From assembly GCF_001424425.1 (NCBI RefSeq), contig NZ_LMPT01000001.1, forward strand, positions 484,137-548,136: a stretch of 64,000 bases of DNA. Direction: 5' to 3'. The position numbers and the translations under genes were made by a program. Below are positions 37,708-46,067 of this stretch, piece by piece. Under the pieces are notes generated by a model. That model was not told the DNA's origin. It saw only the letters and a list, made by a program, of their open reading frames with translations, and did not search any database. Each line of letters starts with the position of its first letter. Positions within the stretch are counted from its first letter, which is position 1. This stretch comes from Acidovorax sp. Leaf191 (GTDB taxonomy: Bacteria; Pseudomonadota; Gammaproteobacteria; Burkholderiales; Burkholderiaceae_C).

Positions 37708-39378
37708 TTGACCACGGTGCAACCGTCACCCGCACGACCGGCAGAACAAGCCCCGTCGCAGGGCGCACGCCCCATCGACATCGCGCTGCTCATCAGCGTC
37801 TTCGTCGTGGCCGCCTGCGGCCTGCTGTACGAACTGGCCGCCGGGGCGCTCGCGTCCTATGTGCTGGGCGACTCGGTGCTGCAGTTCTCCACCATCATCG
37901 GCACCTACCTGTTCGCCATGGGCGTGGGCTCGTGGCTGTCGCGCTATTTCGAGCGGCAGCTGCCTGCGCATTTTTTGCGCATCGAGCTGCTGGTGGCGCT
38001 GGTGGGCGGGGCGCTGCCGGCCACGCTGTTCCTGGCCAATGCGTACACGCCGGGGGCGTTCCGGTTCCTGCTGTACGGCATGGTGATGGTGGTGGGCACG
38101 CTGGTGGGGCTCGAGATCCCGCTGGTCATGCGCATCCTCAAGCGCAACGTGGCGCTCAAGGACCTGGTCTCGCAGGTGCTCACCTTCGACTACCTGGGCG
38201 CGCTGGCGGTGTCGCTGGCCTTCCCGCTGCTGCTGGTGCCGCACCTGGGGCTGATCCGCACGGGGCTGCTGTTCGGCGTGATGAACGCCGCCGTGGCGCT
38301 GTGGGCCGTGTGGCTCTTTCGGCACGAGCTGCGCCGCCTGCGCGCGCACGTGGCCGCCTGTGCCATGGTGCTCGCGCTGCTGATCGCGGGCTTTGCCGGG
38401 GCAGACCACATCACCAGCTTTGCCGAGGACAAGTTCTACCAGGACCGCATCGTCTTCAGCACCGCATCGCCCTACCAGCGCATCGTCGTGACGCAAGGGC
38501 GGCTGGGCCACCGGCTCTACCTCAACGGCAACCTGCAGTTCGCGCAGGCCGACGAGTACCGCTACCACGAGGCCCTGGTGCACCCCGCCATGTCGGCCCA
38601 CGGCCATCCGAAGCGCGTGGCCGTGCTGGGCGGCGGCGACGGCATGGCCGTGCGCGAGATATTGAAGTACCGCTCGGTCGAATCCGTCACGCTGGTGGAG
38701 CTGGACCCGGCCATGACGCGCATCTTCAGCGAGAACCCCATGCTCGCGCAGCTCAACGGCAACGCGCTGCGCGACCCCAAGGTGAAGATCATCAACACCG
38801 ATGCGTTCGGGTGGCTGCAGGGCAACACGGCCGAGCCGGGTGCCGAAGCGCAACCCCCAGCCGCCAGCGCCTCAGGCGCCAGCAGCACTGGGACTGCACC
38901 GCGCGGTCCAGCAAGTCCAGCGGCAATCCCTGCGGCGCTGGAGACCTTCGACGTGATCGTGGTGGACTTCCCGGACCCCACCAATTTTTCCATCGGCAAG
39001 CTGTACACCAACAGCTTCTACGCGCTGCTGGCCAACCGCCTGGCCGCCAGCGGCTATGCGGTGGTGCAGACCACCTCGCCGCTGGTGGCGCGCAAGAGCT
39101 TCTGGACGGTGGTGCAGACCATGGAGTCGGTGGGCCTGCAGACCGCGCCGTACCACGCCCACGTGCCCAGCTTCGGCGAATGGGGCTTCGTCATCGCCAG
39201 CCGCCGGCCCTGGCGCCTGCCCGAGACGCTGCCGGACCACCTGCGCTTTCTGACGCTGGACTCGTTGCCGCTGCTGTTCGACTTTCCGCGCGACATGGCA
39301 CGGGTGCCGACGGAGGTGAACCGGCTGTCGAACCAGGCGTTGGTCCACACCTACGAGCGCGAATGGGGAAAGCACTAG
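37708..39378 (+). CDS. Membrane-bound spermidine synthase-like protein (polyamine aminopropyltransferase family)
   Basis: The 556-residue protein has seven hydrophobic segments in residues ~20-235 and a soluble SpeE-like domain after that. The domain has the SAM-type loop VAVLGGGDGMAVREIL, the acidic VTLVELDPAM, and VIVVDFPDPTNFSIGKLYTN. A ~40-residue Ala/Pro/Gly/Ser insertion lies between FGWLQGN and ETFDVIVVD (residues ~375-410). Soluble SpeE proteins transfer aminopropyl from decarboxylated SAM to putrescine; whether this one does so is not shown. The initiator at 37708 appears to be TTG (MTTVQPSP). Such membrane forms occur with DUF350 and DUF4178 genes elsewhere. Confidence 0.9.
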   Translation: MTTVQPSPARPAEQAPSQGARPIDIALLISVFVVAACGLLYELAAGALASYVLGDSVLQFSTIIGTYLFAMGVGSWLSRYFERQLPAHFLRIELLVALVGGALPATLFLANAYTPGAFRFLLYGMVMVVGTLVGLEIPLVMRILKRNVALKDLVSQVLTFDYLGALAVSLAFPLLLVPHLGLIRTGLLFGVMNAAVALWAVWLFRHELRRLRAHVAACAMVLALLIAGFAGADHITSFAEDKFYQDRIVFSTASPYQRIVVTQGRLGHRLYLNGNLQFAQADEYRYHEALVHPAMSAHGHPKRVAVLGGGDGMAVREILKYRSVESVTLVELDPAMTRIFSENPMLAQLNGNALRDPKVKIINTDAFGWLQGNTAEPGAEAQPPAASASGASSTGTAPRGPASPAAIPAALETFDVIVVDFPDPTNFSIGKLYTNSFYALLANRLAASGYAVVQTTSPLVARKSFWTVVQTMESVGLQTAPYHAHVPSFGEWGFVIASRRPWRLPETLPDHLRFLTLDSLPLLFDFPRDMARVPTEVNRLSNQALVHTYEREWGKH

Positions 39379-39437
39379 ATGCCTATTCCCTTTTTGCACC
39401 CCACGGCTTAGCGGCCCAGCAAGTTTTGCCAATGAAA

Positions 39438-39502
39438 GAACCGTTCACGCTGAGCCTGTCGAAGCGCCGCACAAGGCTTCGACAGGCTCGGCCCGAACGG
39501 TG
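39438..39502. repeat. REP-like palindromic element, copy 4
   Basis: AACCGTTCACGCTGAGCCTG, TCGAAGCGCCGCACAAGG, TTCGACAGGCTCGGCCCGAA. Two near-complementary arms with the spacer CGCCGCACAAGG. It separates the spermidine-synthase-like gene from the flavoprotein gene. Confidence 0.8.
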
Positions 39503-39543
39503 TGGATGGTTGACTGCAGACCCGAATCCAACACACTGACACT

Positions 39544-41250
39544 ATGCAACGCCGCCATTTTCTAGCCACGGGTGCTCTTGCGACATCCGCAGTTCTGCTG
39601 CCGGGCTGCGACGAGGCGCCGCGCACGCTGCAGGGCGGCTTCGCCGGCATCGACATGCAGCGCGGCCATGCGCTGCGCGACCTGCTCAAGACCGGCACCC
39701 TGCCCGAGCCCACGGTGCTGCGGCGCGCGCAGGTGATCATCGCGGGCGGTGGCGTGGCGGGGCTGGCGGCGGCGCGGTCGCTGCGGCTCGCGGGCGTGGA
39801 CGACTTTGCGCTGCTGGAGCTGGAAGACAGCGCCGGCGGCAACAGCCGGGGCGGCGCGGTGGGGGGCATTGCCTGCCCGCTGGGCGCGCACTACCTGCCG
39901 GTGCCGGGCGACGATGCGCCCGAGGTGCAGAACCTGCTGGAAGAACTGGGCCTGCGCCAGCGCGTGTCCGGCCGCTGGCGCTACGACGAGCGCCACCTGT
40001 GCCACAGCCCGCAGGAGCGCCTGTTCTTCCAGGGTGAATGGCAGGAGGGCCTGCTGCCCGTGCACGGCGTGCCCGACACCACGATCGCGCAGTACCGCCG
40101 GTTTGCGCAGGCGGTGGACGATGCCACCCGGGCCGCGCGCTTCACCATGCCGATGATGCGGTCCCTGGGCCCCGGCCAGCCGCTGCCCCAGCCCCACCAG
40201 GCGCTCGATGCCGTCACGTTCGCCACCTGGCTGGATCAGCAGGGCTTCGACGACGGGCACTTGCGGTGGTACCTCGACTACAGCTGCCGCGACGACTACG
40301 GCGCAGGCACGGCCGTGGTGTCGGCCTGGGCGGGCATCCATTACTTCGCCAGCCGCCACGGCTTTCATGCGCCCGGCGAGGCGGCGGACGAGTCCCGCGA
40401 GAGCGTGCTCACCTGGCCCGAAGGCAACGGCTGGATCACCCGGCGCCTGGCGGCCCCGCTGCAGAACAATGCCCAGGGCGGCGGCCAGCTGCGCACCGCC
40501 ACCAGCGTGTTGCGCATCACCGAAGGCCGCCACGGGGTGGAGGTGGATGCGTACAACCACGCCACCGACAGCGTGGAGCGCTGGCAGGCGCCGCGCTGCA
40601 TCGTGGCGCTGCCGGTGCACATCGCCTCCCGCGTGGTGCGCAACCCGCCCACCTTCCTGACCGGCGCGGCGCAGCGCCTGACCTGGGCGCCCTGGCTGGT
40701 GGCCAACCTCCACATCGACAGCCCGCTGACCGACCGGCCCGGCGCCGCGCCCGCCTGGGACAACGTGCTCTACGCCGACGCCACGCCCGGCGGCCTGGGC
40801 TACGTGGACGCAGGCCACCAGCGCCTGGACACCCGCGCCACACTGGCCGGCCCCACCGTGCTGACGTACTACCAGGCCCTGGGCAGCGTGCCCGACGGCC
40901 GTCAGCAACTGGCGCAGCAGCCCTGGCAGCACTGGGCCGAGGGCGCGCTGGCCGCCCTGTCCGTGCCCCACCCCGACCTGCGCCGCCGCGTCACGCGGGT
41001 CGAGGTCACGCGCTACGGGCACGCCATGGCCATCCCCACGCCGGGGCTGGTCACGTATTTGAGCCAAATCGGCCTCTACCGCGCACCTGGCAAGCGCAGC
41101 CAGCTATCAAAAGCAGAGCGCGCGCTGGCCCTGCCCACGCCCGCCACGGCGCGCCTGGCGTTCGCGCACAGCGACTGGTCGGGCTACTCGGTGTTCGAAG
41201 AAGCCTTCACCCGCGGGCATGGGGCTGGCCTCGTGGCGGCCGCGGGGTAG
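39544..41250 (+). CDS. Tat-exported FAD-dependent amine-oxidase-like oxidoreductase
   Basis: The 568-residue protein has a Tat-like leader (MQRRHFLATGALATSAVLLP) followed by GCDE, so a lipobox is possible (LLPGC). The FAD-binding fold has AQVIIAGGGVAGLAAARSLR and LLELEDSAGGNSRGGAVGG. The C-terminus has AHSDWSGYSVFEEAFTRGHG, the amine-oxidase-like FAD contact. Residues ~505-525 (YLSQIGLYRAPGKRSQLSKA) are coded by a copy of the ~60-bp genomic repeat and interrupt the fold. It follows the aminopropyltransferase-like gene, so polyamine-derived substrates are plausible but unproven. Confidence 0.88.
   Translation: MQRRHFLATGALATSAVLLPGCDEAPRTLQGGFAGIDMQRGHALRDLLKTGTLPEPTVLRRAQVIIAGGGVAGLAAARSLRLAGVDDFALLELEDSAGGNSRGGAVGGIACPLGAHYLPVPGDDAPEVQNLLEELGLRQRVSGRWRYDERHLCHSPQERLFFQGEWQEGLLPVHGVPDTTIAQYRRFAQAVDDATRAARFTMPMMRSLGPGQPLPQPHQALDAVTFATWLDQQGFDDGHLRWYLDYSCRDDYGAGTAVVSAWAGIHYFASRHGFHAPGEAADESRESVLTWPEGNGWITRRLAAPLQNNAQGGGQLRTATSVLRITEGRHGVEVDAYNHATDSVERWQAPRCIVALPVHIASRVVRNPPTFLTGAAQRLTWAPWLVANLHIDSPLTDRPGAAPAWDNVLYADATPGGLGYVDAGHQRLDTRATLAGPTVLTYYQALGSVPDGRQQLAQQPWQHWAEGALAALSVPHPDLRRRVTRVEVTRYGHAMAIPTPGLVTYLSQIGLYRAPGKRSQLSKAERALALPTPATARLAFAHSDWSGYSVFEEAFTRGHGAGLVAAAG
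41058..41119. repeat. Dispersed ~60-bp repeat, copy 7, inside a coding sequence
   Basis: TTTGAGCCAAATCGGCCTCT, ACCGCGCACCTGGCAAGCGC, AGCCAGCTATCAAAAGCAGA. It is the same element as the intergenic copies and keeps the reading frame of the flavoprotein gene. Confidence 0.75.
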
Positions 41251-41746
41251 GCGGGCCGTGGGCGCGGCGATCCACATCGCAATCCACATCGGCCGGCAGG
41301 AGCTGTGCCTGCTCGCTGGCGACGAGGTGCTGGCCCGCTACCCGGTGTCCACCGCGCTGAACGGCGTTGGCGAGGCCCACGGCAGCGGTTGCACGCCACG
41401 CGGCCAGCACCGAGTGCGGGCCAAGGTGGGCGCGGGCTGCGCACCCGGCACGGTGTTCGTCGGGCGCCGGCCCACGGGCGAGGTGTATTCGCCCGAACTG
41501 GCCGCGCAGCATCCCGGACGCGACTGGATCCTGGCGCGCATCCTGTGGCTCACCGGCTGCGAGCGCGGTTTCAACCGGGGCGGCGGTGTGGACACGCTGC
41601 GCCGCTTCATCTACATCCACGGCTGCCCGGACGGCACGCCGCTGGGCGTGCCCGCGTCGCACGGCTGCGTGCGCATGGCCAATGCGGATGTGATCGACCT
41701 GTTCGAGCGGGTGCCCGTGGGGACGCCGGTGTTCATCCAGGCCTGA
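41219..41746 (+). CDS. YkuD-type L,D-transpeptidase
   Basis: It crosslinks peptidoglycan peptides or attaches ligands to them through a Cys. The catalytic motif is present: HGCPDGTPLGVPASHGCVRM, with the conserved His and Cys. Upstream are HIGRQELCLLAGDEVLARYP and ALNGVGEAHGSGCTP, the family N-terminal beta strands. The 175-residue protein from the ATG at 41219 overlaps the flavoprotein gene by 32 bases; a GTG at 41258 is also possible. No signal peptide is visible, unusual for the family, so export is unclear. Confidence 0.85.
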   Translation: MGLASWRPRGRRAVGAAIHIAIHIGRQELCLLAGDEVLARYPVSTALNGVGEAHGSGCTPRGQHRVRAKVGAGCAPGTVFVGRRPTGEVYSPELAAQHPGRDWILARILWLTGCERGFNRGGGVDTLRRFIYIHGCPDGTPLGVPASHGCVRMANADVIDLFERVPVGTPVFIQA

Positions 41747-41912
41747 GGCCCGGCGGGGGCTGCGGCGCGGCGGCCGCCGTTCGGCCACGCCCTGGTGCGG
41801 TTTTTTGCCCAATTGTTCACGCTCCGGCCCCTGCCTGCGGGCGCAGGGGCGCGCTGGCCGCGGCAAACCGGAGACACTCGCGCATCGCCCACTTTTTTGG
41901 AGAAAAGACGCC

Positions 41913-42929
41913 ATGACGCTCATGCGCCGCCTGCTCGTATCGCTTGCCACCGCGGTGTCCGCGCTGGTCCTCGTCTCGCCCGCCTCGGCCCAGGACATCG
42001 CCGGGTCCAAGGACAACCCCCTGGTCAAACGCTTCGCCGGCTCCACCATCGTGGGCTACGACTACAAGCGCTTCGACGAATACGTCGTGCCCACCGGCAC
42101 CTACAAGAAGTACGACACCACCACCACCAAGCGCTCGTGGGCCAGCACCCTGCCGGTCGAGGGCGCGGTGACCCGCCTGTGGTACGAGGCGGCCGGCGAC
42201 GCATCTCCCGCCGAGCTGGTGCGCAACTACCAGAACGAAGTGCAGGCTGCGGGCGGCACGGTGCTGTACGACTCCGGCAAGGACGATGCCTTCCGCGACC
42301 GCACCTGCTTTTTGTGCACCTACGGCTGGCGCAAGATCAACACCACGCGCTCGACCTACACCTTCACCCAGGCCGACACCGCCACCGCGCGCATCGCCAG
42401 CTTCAAGATCCCGCGCCCGCAGGGAGACATCTACATCGTGGTCGAGGCGGTCAGCTGGCCCAACGCCAGCAAGGACTACAAGGCCGTCAAGGGCGCCTAC
42501 GCGGCGGTCGACATCATCGAGACCGGCGCCCTGCAGCAGAACATGGTCACGGTGAACGCGAGCGACATGTCCAAGGCCATCGCCACCACCGGCCGCGTGG
42601 CCCTGTACGGCATCCTGTTCGACACGGCCAAGGCCGACATCAAGCCCGAGTCCAAGCCCGCGCTCGACGAGATCGCCAAGCTGCTCAAGGCCGAGGCGAC
42701 CCTCAAGCTGCGCGTGGTGGGCCACACCGACAACCAGGGTTCGCTGGATTCCAACATCGCGCTGTCCAAGCGCCGGGCCGAGGCGGTGAACGCCGCGCTC
42801 ACCAGCCAGTACGGCATTCCGGCCGCGCGCCTGTCCGCCTTCGGCGTGGCCGACCTGGCCCCGGTGGCCAGCAATGGCGACGAAGGCGGCCGCGCCAAGA
42901 ACCGGCGCGTGGAGCTGGTGCCGCTGTAA
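41913..42929 (+). CDS. OmpA-family protein with DUF4892-like N-terminal domain
   Basis: The 338-residue protein has a signal peptide (residues 1-26, ...ASA-QD), an N-terminal DUF4892-like domain (DNPLVKRFAGSTIVGYDYKR, CFLCTYGWRKINTTRSTYTF), and a C-terminal OmpA/MotB peptidoglycan-binding domain: LFDTAKADIKPESKPALDEI, VVGHTDNQGSLDSN and RRAEAVNAAL with KNRRVELVPL. It probably ties the outer membrane to peptidoglycan. GGAG lies about ten bases before the ATG at 41913. It stands alone, downstream of the L,D-transpeptidase gene. Confidence 0.9.
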   Translation: MTLMRRLLVSLATAVSALVLVSPASAQDIAGSKDNPLVKRFAGSTIVGYDYKRFDEYVVPTGTYKKYDTTTTKRSWASTLPVEGAVTRLWYEAAGDASPAELVRNYQNEVQAAGGTVLYDSGKDDAFRDRTCFLCTYGWRKINTTRSTYTFTQADTATARIASFKIPRPQGDIYIVVEAVSWPNASKDYKAVKGAYAAVDIIETGALQQNMVTVNASDMSKAIATTGRVALYGILFDTAKADIKPESKPALDEIAKLLKAEATLKLRVVGHTDNQGSLDSNIALSKRRAEAVNAALTSQYGIPAARLSAFGVADLAPVASNGDEGGRAKNRRVELVPL

Positions 42930-42980
42930 GCGGCGGCCCGCACTGGCCACGCTCTCCGCGCCGCCGCCGCCGCGGTGGTC

Positions 42981-43007
42981 GGTGCGGTCGGTGCGGTCGG
43001 TGTGGTC
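42981..43007. repeat. Tandem 9-bp repeat (GGTGCGGTC)
   Basis: GGTGCGGTC, GGTGCGGTC and GGTGTGGTC in a row in the gap between the OmpA-family gene and the phytase-like gene; a partial unit precedes them. Confidence 0.75.
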
Positions 43008-43113
43008 AGCGCGCAGCGCCCCGGGCCTGCCGCACCGGCGCCCCACGGTCACACCCTCGTCACGGGCAGGCGGCATCGTCGCCGCTTCATCTGCTTTCAC
43101 TGCCCGAGCGACC

Positions 43114-44481
43114 ATGTCCCGACTCTCCACCCTGGGTGCCTGCGCCCTGCTGGCGTGCACCGCCGCCGCCTGCTTCTCCACCTCTGCCCTGGCCCAGCAG
43201 GCCTACCCCGCCACGCTGGCCGGCCACGCCGTGCTGCCGGCCTTCACCGTCATCCCCGCACCCAAGGACGCACCGCAGGACCTGCAGGCCAGTGGCAAGT
43301 TCACCACCCCGCGCCGCGTGGAGACCATCGGCACGGTGATGGGCCAGTCGGGCGGGCGAGACACCGGCGTCTCGCTGCCCTTCAAGGGCCAGCCCCTGCA
43401 GGGCCACTCGGGCATCAAGCGCATGGCCGACGGATCGTTCTGGATCCTCACCGACAACGGCGCCGGCGCCAAGGCCAACTCGGCCGACTTCATGCTGTAC
43501 CTGAACCACTACACGGTGGACTTCCAGGGCGGCGAGTTCAAGCGCCAGAAGACGATTTTCCTGCACGACCCCGACAAGAAGGTGCCGTTTCGCATCACGC
43601 ACGAAGGCACGGACCAGCGCTACCTGACCGGCGCCGACTTCGACCCCGAGAGCTTCCAGTTCGCCGGTGGCGCACTGTGGATCGGCGACGAGTTCGGCCC
43701 CTTCCTCATCAAGGCGGACCTGAACGGCAAGGTGCTGGGCGTGTTCGAAACCAAGGTCGACGGCAAGGTCGTGCGCTCGCCCGACGCCCCCGGCGTGCTG
43801 ATGCCCGGCGCGCCGGACGCCAAGCCCACGCCCTTCGAGGTCAAGCGCTCCAAGGGCTACGAAGGCATGGCGTCGTCCAAGGACGGCAGCAAGCTCTACG
43901 CCCTGCTCGAAGGCCCGCTGTGGAACGAGGACGCCAAGGCGTACGAGAACGTGGGCGGCAAGCAGTACCTGCGCGTGCTGGAGTTCGACGTGAAGAGCGA
44001 GCAATGGACCGGCCGCCACTGGAAGTATGTGCTGGAGGCCAACCACCACGCCATCGGCGACTTCAACATGATCGATAGCAGCACGGGCCTGATCATCGAG
44101 CGCGACAACGGCGAAGGCACGGCCGACAAGGCCTGCCCCGCAGACCAAAAGCGCACCGACTGCTTCCACGACCTGGCCAAGTTCAAGCGCGTGTACAAGG
44201 TCGAGATGAGCGACGCGAACGTGGGCGGCGAGATCCGCAAGGTCGGCTACATCGACCTCATGAACATCCAGGACCCCAAGCGCCTGTCGAAGAAGCCGCT
44301 GACCAACGGCGTGCTCACCTTCCCGTTCTTCACCATCGAAAACGTGGACGTGGTGGACGGCACGCACATCGTCGTGGGCAACGACAACAACCTGCCTTTC
44401 AGCAGCAGCCGCGAGCCGAACAAGGCGGACGACAACGAGCTGGTGCTGCTGGAAGTGGGCGAGCTGCTGCGAGCCAAGTAA
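43114..44481 (+). CDS. Exported esterase-like phytase-family protein
   Basis: The 455-residue protein has a signal peptide (residues 1-27, SALA-QQ) and the 'esterase-like activity of phytase' beta-propeller pattern: GHSGIKRMADGSFWILTDNG, TGADFDPESFQFAGGALWIG then DEFGPFLI, SKGYEGMASSKDGSKLYALL and ENVDVVDGTHIVVGNDNNLP. These proteins are secreted or periplasmic. The substrate is unknown. The start ATG at 43114 is set by the signal peptide. A strong hairpin and a REP element follow the stop. Confidence 0.9.
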   Translation: MSRLSTLGACALLACTAAACFSTSALAQQAYPATLAGHAVLPAFTVIPAPKDAPQDLQASGKFTTPRRVETIGTVMGQSGGRDTGVSLPFKGQPLQGHSGIKRMADGSFWILTDNGAGAKANSADFMLYLNHYTVDFQGGEFKRQKTIFLHDPDKKVPFRITHEGTDQRYLTGADFDPESFQFAGGALWIGDEFGPFLIKADLNGKVLGVFETKVDGKVVRSPDAPGVLMPGAPDAKPTPFEVKRSKGYEGMASSKDGSKLYALLEGPLWNEDAKAYENVGGKQYLRVLEFDVKSEQWTGRHWKYVLEANHHAIGDFNMIDSSTGLIIERDNGEGTADKACPADQKRTDCFHDLAKFKRVYKVEMSDANVGGEIRKVGYIDLMNIQDPKRLSKKPLTNGVLTFPFFTIENVDVVDGTHIVVGNDNNLPFSSSREPNKADDNELVLLEVGELLRAK

Positions 44482-44510
44482 TCGGGGCGGGCAACAGCCG
44501 CGCGGTGTGT

Positions 44511-44541
44511 GACGACCGCTGGGGCTGCCCCAGCGGTCGTC
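44511..44541. other. Strong 14-bp hairpin after the phytase-family gene
   Basis: GACGACCGCTGGGG pairs perfectly with CCCCAGCGGTCGTC across CTG. No T-run follows on either strand, so it is not a classic intrinsic terminator, but it may stop or stabilise transcripts. Confidence 0.6.
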
Positions 44542-44563
44542 GTGAGATCTCCACAGCCCCTCA

Positions 44564-44624
44564 ACCGTTCGGGCTGAGCTTGTCGAAGCCAAGGCAAGGC
44601 TTCGACAGGCTCAGCCCGAACGGT
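44564..44624. repeat. REP-like palindromic element, copy 5 (most perfect)
   Basis: Left arm ACCGTTCGGGCTGAGCTTGT and CGAAGCC; right arm GGCTTCGACAGGCTCAGCCC and GAACGGT. The 27-base arms are complementary with a single mismatch around an AAGGCAA spacer. It lies between the phytase-family gene and the riboflavin synthase gene. Confidence 0.9.
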
Positions 44625-44717
44625 GATAGGGGCTAAGGCTTGAGGCGCAGCCTGCGCAGCGGTCGAATGGCAAAATTCGCCTTTGCCCATCCGCGGGCTC
44701 CACCGCCCCTCCCCACC

Positions 44718-45419
44718 ATGTTCACAGGCATCGTCCAGGCCACGGCAGGCATTGCCGCCATCCAAGACCGCGCAGGCCTGCGCACCTTCACGCTCGACTT
44801 TCCGCCAGGCTTCTGCCAGGACCTGGCCATCGGCGCCAGCGTCTCCACCGACGGCGTGTGCCTCACGGTGACCGAGATCCTCTCGCCCACGCAGGCCAAT
44901 TTCGACGTGATGCTGCAGAGCCTGAACATCACCACGCTGGGCAGCTACGCCGAGGGCGACCGCGTGAACGTGGAGCGCGCGGCCAAGGACGGGGCCGAGA
45001 TCGGCGGCCACCCGCTGTCGGGCCATGTGGACTTCACCGGCACGCTGGTGCAGCGCCGCGAGTTCGACAACAACCTGGTGTGGCGCGTGGCGGTGCCCGA
45101 GGCCTTTCGCCGCTACATCTTCGCCAAGGGCTACATTGCCATCCACGGCGCCAGCCTCACGGTGGCCGAGGTGAACCGGCCAGAGGGCTGGTTCGAAATC
45201 TGGATGATCCCCGAGACGCGCCGCGCCACCGTGTTCGAGGGCAAGCGCGAGGGCGATGCGCTCAACATCGAGATCGAGCGCAGCACCCAGGTGGTGGTGG
45301 ACACCGTGCGCGAGGCGGTGCAGGAAAGCCTGGGCCGCCTGCAGCCCGTGCTGGAAGCCCTGCTCAAGGAAAAGGGCCTGTCGCTCGACGACTTCGTGCA
45401 GGCGCCGGTGCTGAAGTGA
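44718..45419 (+). CDS. ribE: Riboflavin synthase, alpha subunit
   Basis: It dismutates two 6,7-dimethyl-8-ribityllumazine molecules into riboflavin. The 233-residue protein has two similar lumazine-binding barrels: MFTGIVQATAG with SVSTDGVCLTVTEI, and GGHPLSGHVDFTG with IHGASLTVAEVNRP. The C-terminus has NIEIERSTQVVVDTVREAVQ, as in E. coli RibC. A ~25-residue extra C-terminal tail is present. It is not in a rib operon here and no FMN riboswitch motif was seen. Symbol ribE (ribC in E. coli) is used. Confidence 0.93.
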   Translation: MFTGIVQATAGIAAIQDRAGLRTFTLDFPPGFCQDLAIGASVSTDGVCLTVTEILSPTQANFDVMLQSLNITTLGSYAEGDRVNVERAAKDGAEIGGHPLSGHVDFTGTLVQRREFDNNLVWRVAVPEAFRRYIFAKGYIAIHGASLTVAEVNRPEGWFEIWMIPETRRATVFEGKREGDALNIEIERSTQVVVDTVREAVQESLGRLQPVLEALLKEKGLSLDDFVQAPVLK

Positions 45420-45487
45420 CGTGGTGAGGGTGAGGGCCTGCAGTGCAGTCCTGACGCCGCCTTGCTTCGCGTTGCGCCGTGTCGCAG

Positions 45488-45901
45488 TCAGGCCCCGGCG
45501 ACATAGTCGAGAAAACCGGTCACTTTGCGCAGGCGGCCGTGTGCGTCGACCTCCGCCATATCCGTGCCGCGCGCCACGGGCTCTGCGCCATCGGCGGCCA
45601 GCGCCCACGAAAAGCGCACGACATCATGGTGCCCCTCGGGTGTGCCCAGCAGGGTGAAACGGTGACCCGCAAACCGCTGCTGCGCACCAGCGATCAATGC
45701 GGCCAGGCCATCGTGGCCCTGGCCTTCCATCATGGGGTCGCGGTACTGCACATCGCTGCTGAAAGTGCTGCGCACCAGATGGTCGCGCTGCGCGCCGTCG
45801 GTGGCGTTCCAGGCGGCGATGTAGCGCGCGGCCAGCTCGGGGGCAACCGTGGCGGCGGTGGGGATGGTGGTGGCGTGCTCCGGGGTTTCGACGGTGTTCA
45901 T
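45488..45901 (-). CDS. Nuclear transport factor 2 (SnoaL-like) family protein
   Basis: The 137-residue protein has the small cone-shaped fold pattern: ELAARYIAAWNATDGAQRDH, FSSDVQYRDPMMEGQGHDGL, HRFTLLGTPEGHHDVVRFSW and VDAHGRLRKVTGFLDY. AAGGAG is nine bases before the ATG at 45901. Members have varied enzymatic or binding roles and none can be assigned. It is divergent from the GNAT gene. Confidence 0.85.
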   Translation of the reverse strand: MNTVETPEHATTIPTAATVAPELAARYIAAWNATDGAQRDHLVRSTFSSDVQYRDPMMEGQGHDGLAALIAGAQQRFAGHRFTLLGTPEGHHDVVRFSWALAADGAEPVARGTDMAEVDAHGRLRKVTGFLDYVAGA

Positions 45902-46067
45902 GGCATGGCTCCTTTTGAGGGTGTGGATACAGGTGGGTCGGCCGCACAGGACATGCGCGTGCGGCCTGGGGTCATTGTTCAAAAGGGCGTGAACGGCGTC
46001 GATGACCCGGCAGGTCATGCACGTCCCTATCATTGAGGACCTGGCCATTGCTGACCACCGTGCCCTG

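Noticed and set aside
44625-44717. An FMN riboswitch upstream of riboflavin synthase
   Set aside because: The short leader between the REP element and the ATG is too small and lacks the conserved FMN aptamer blocks.
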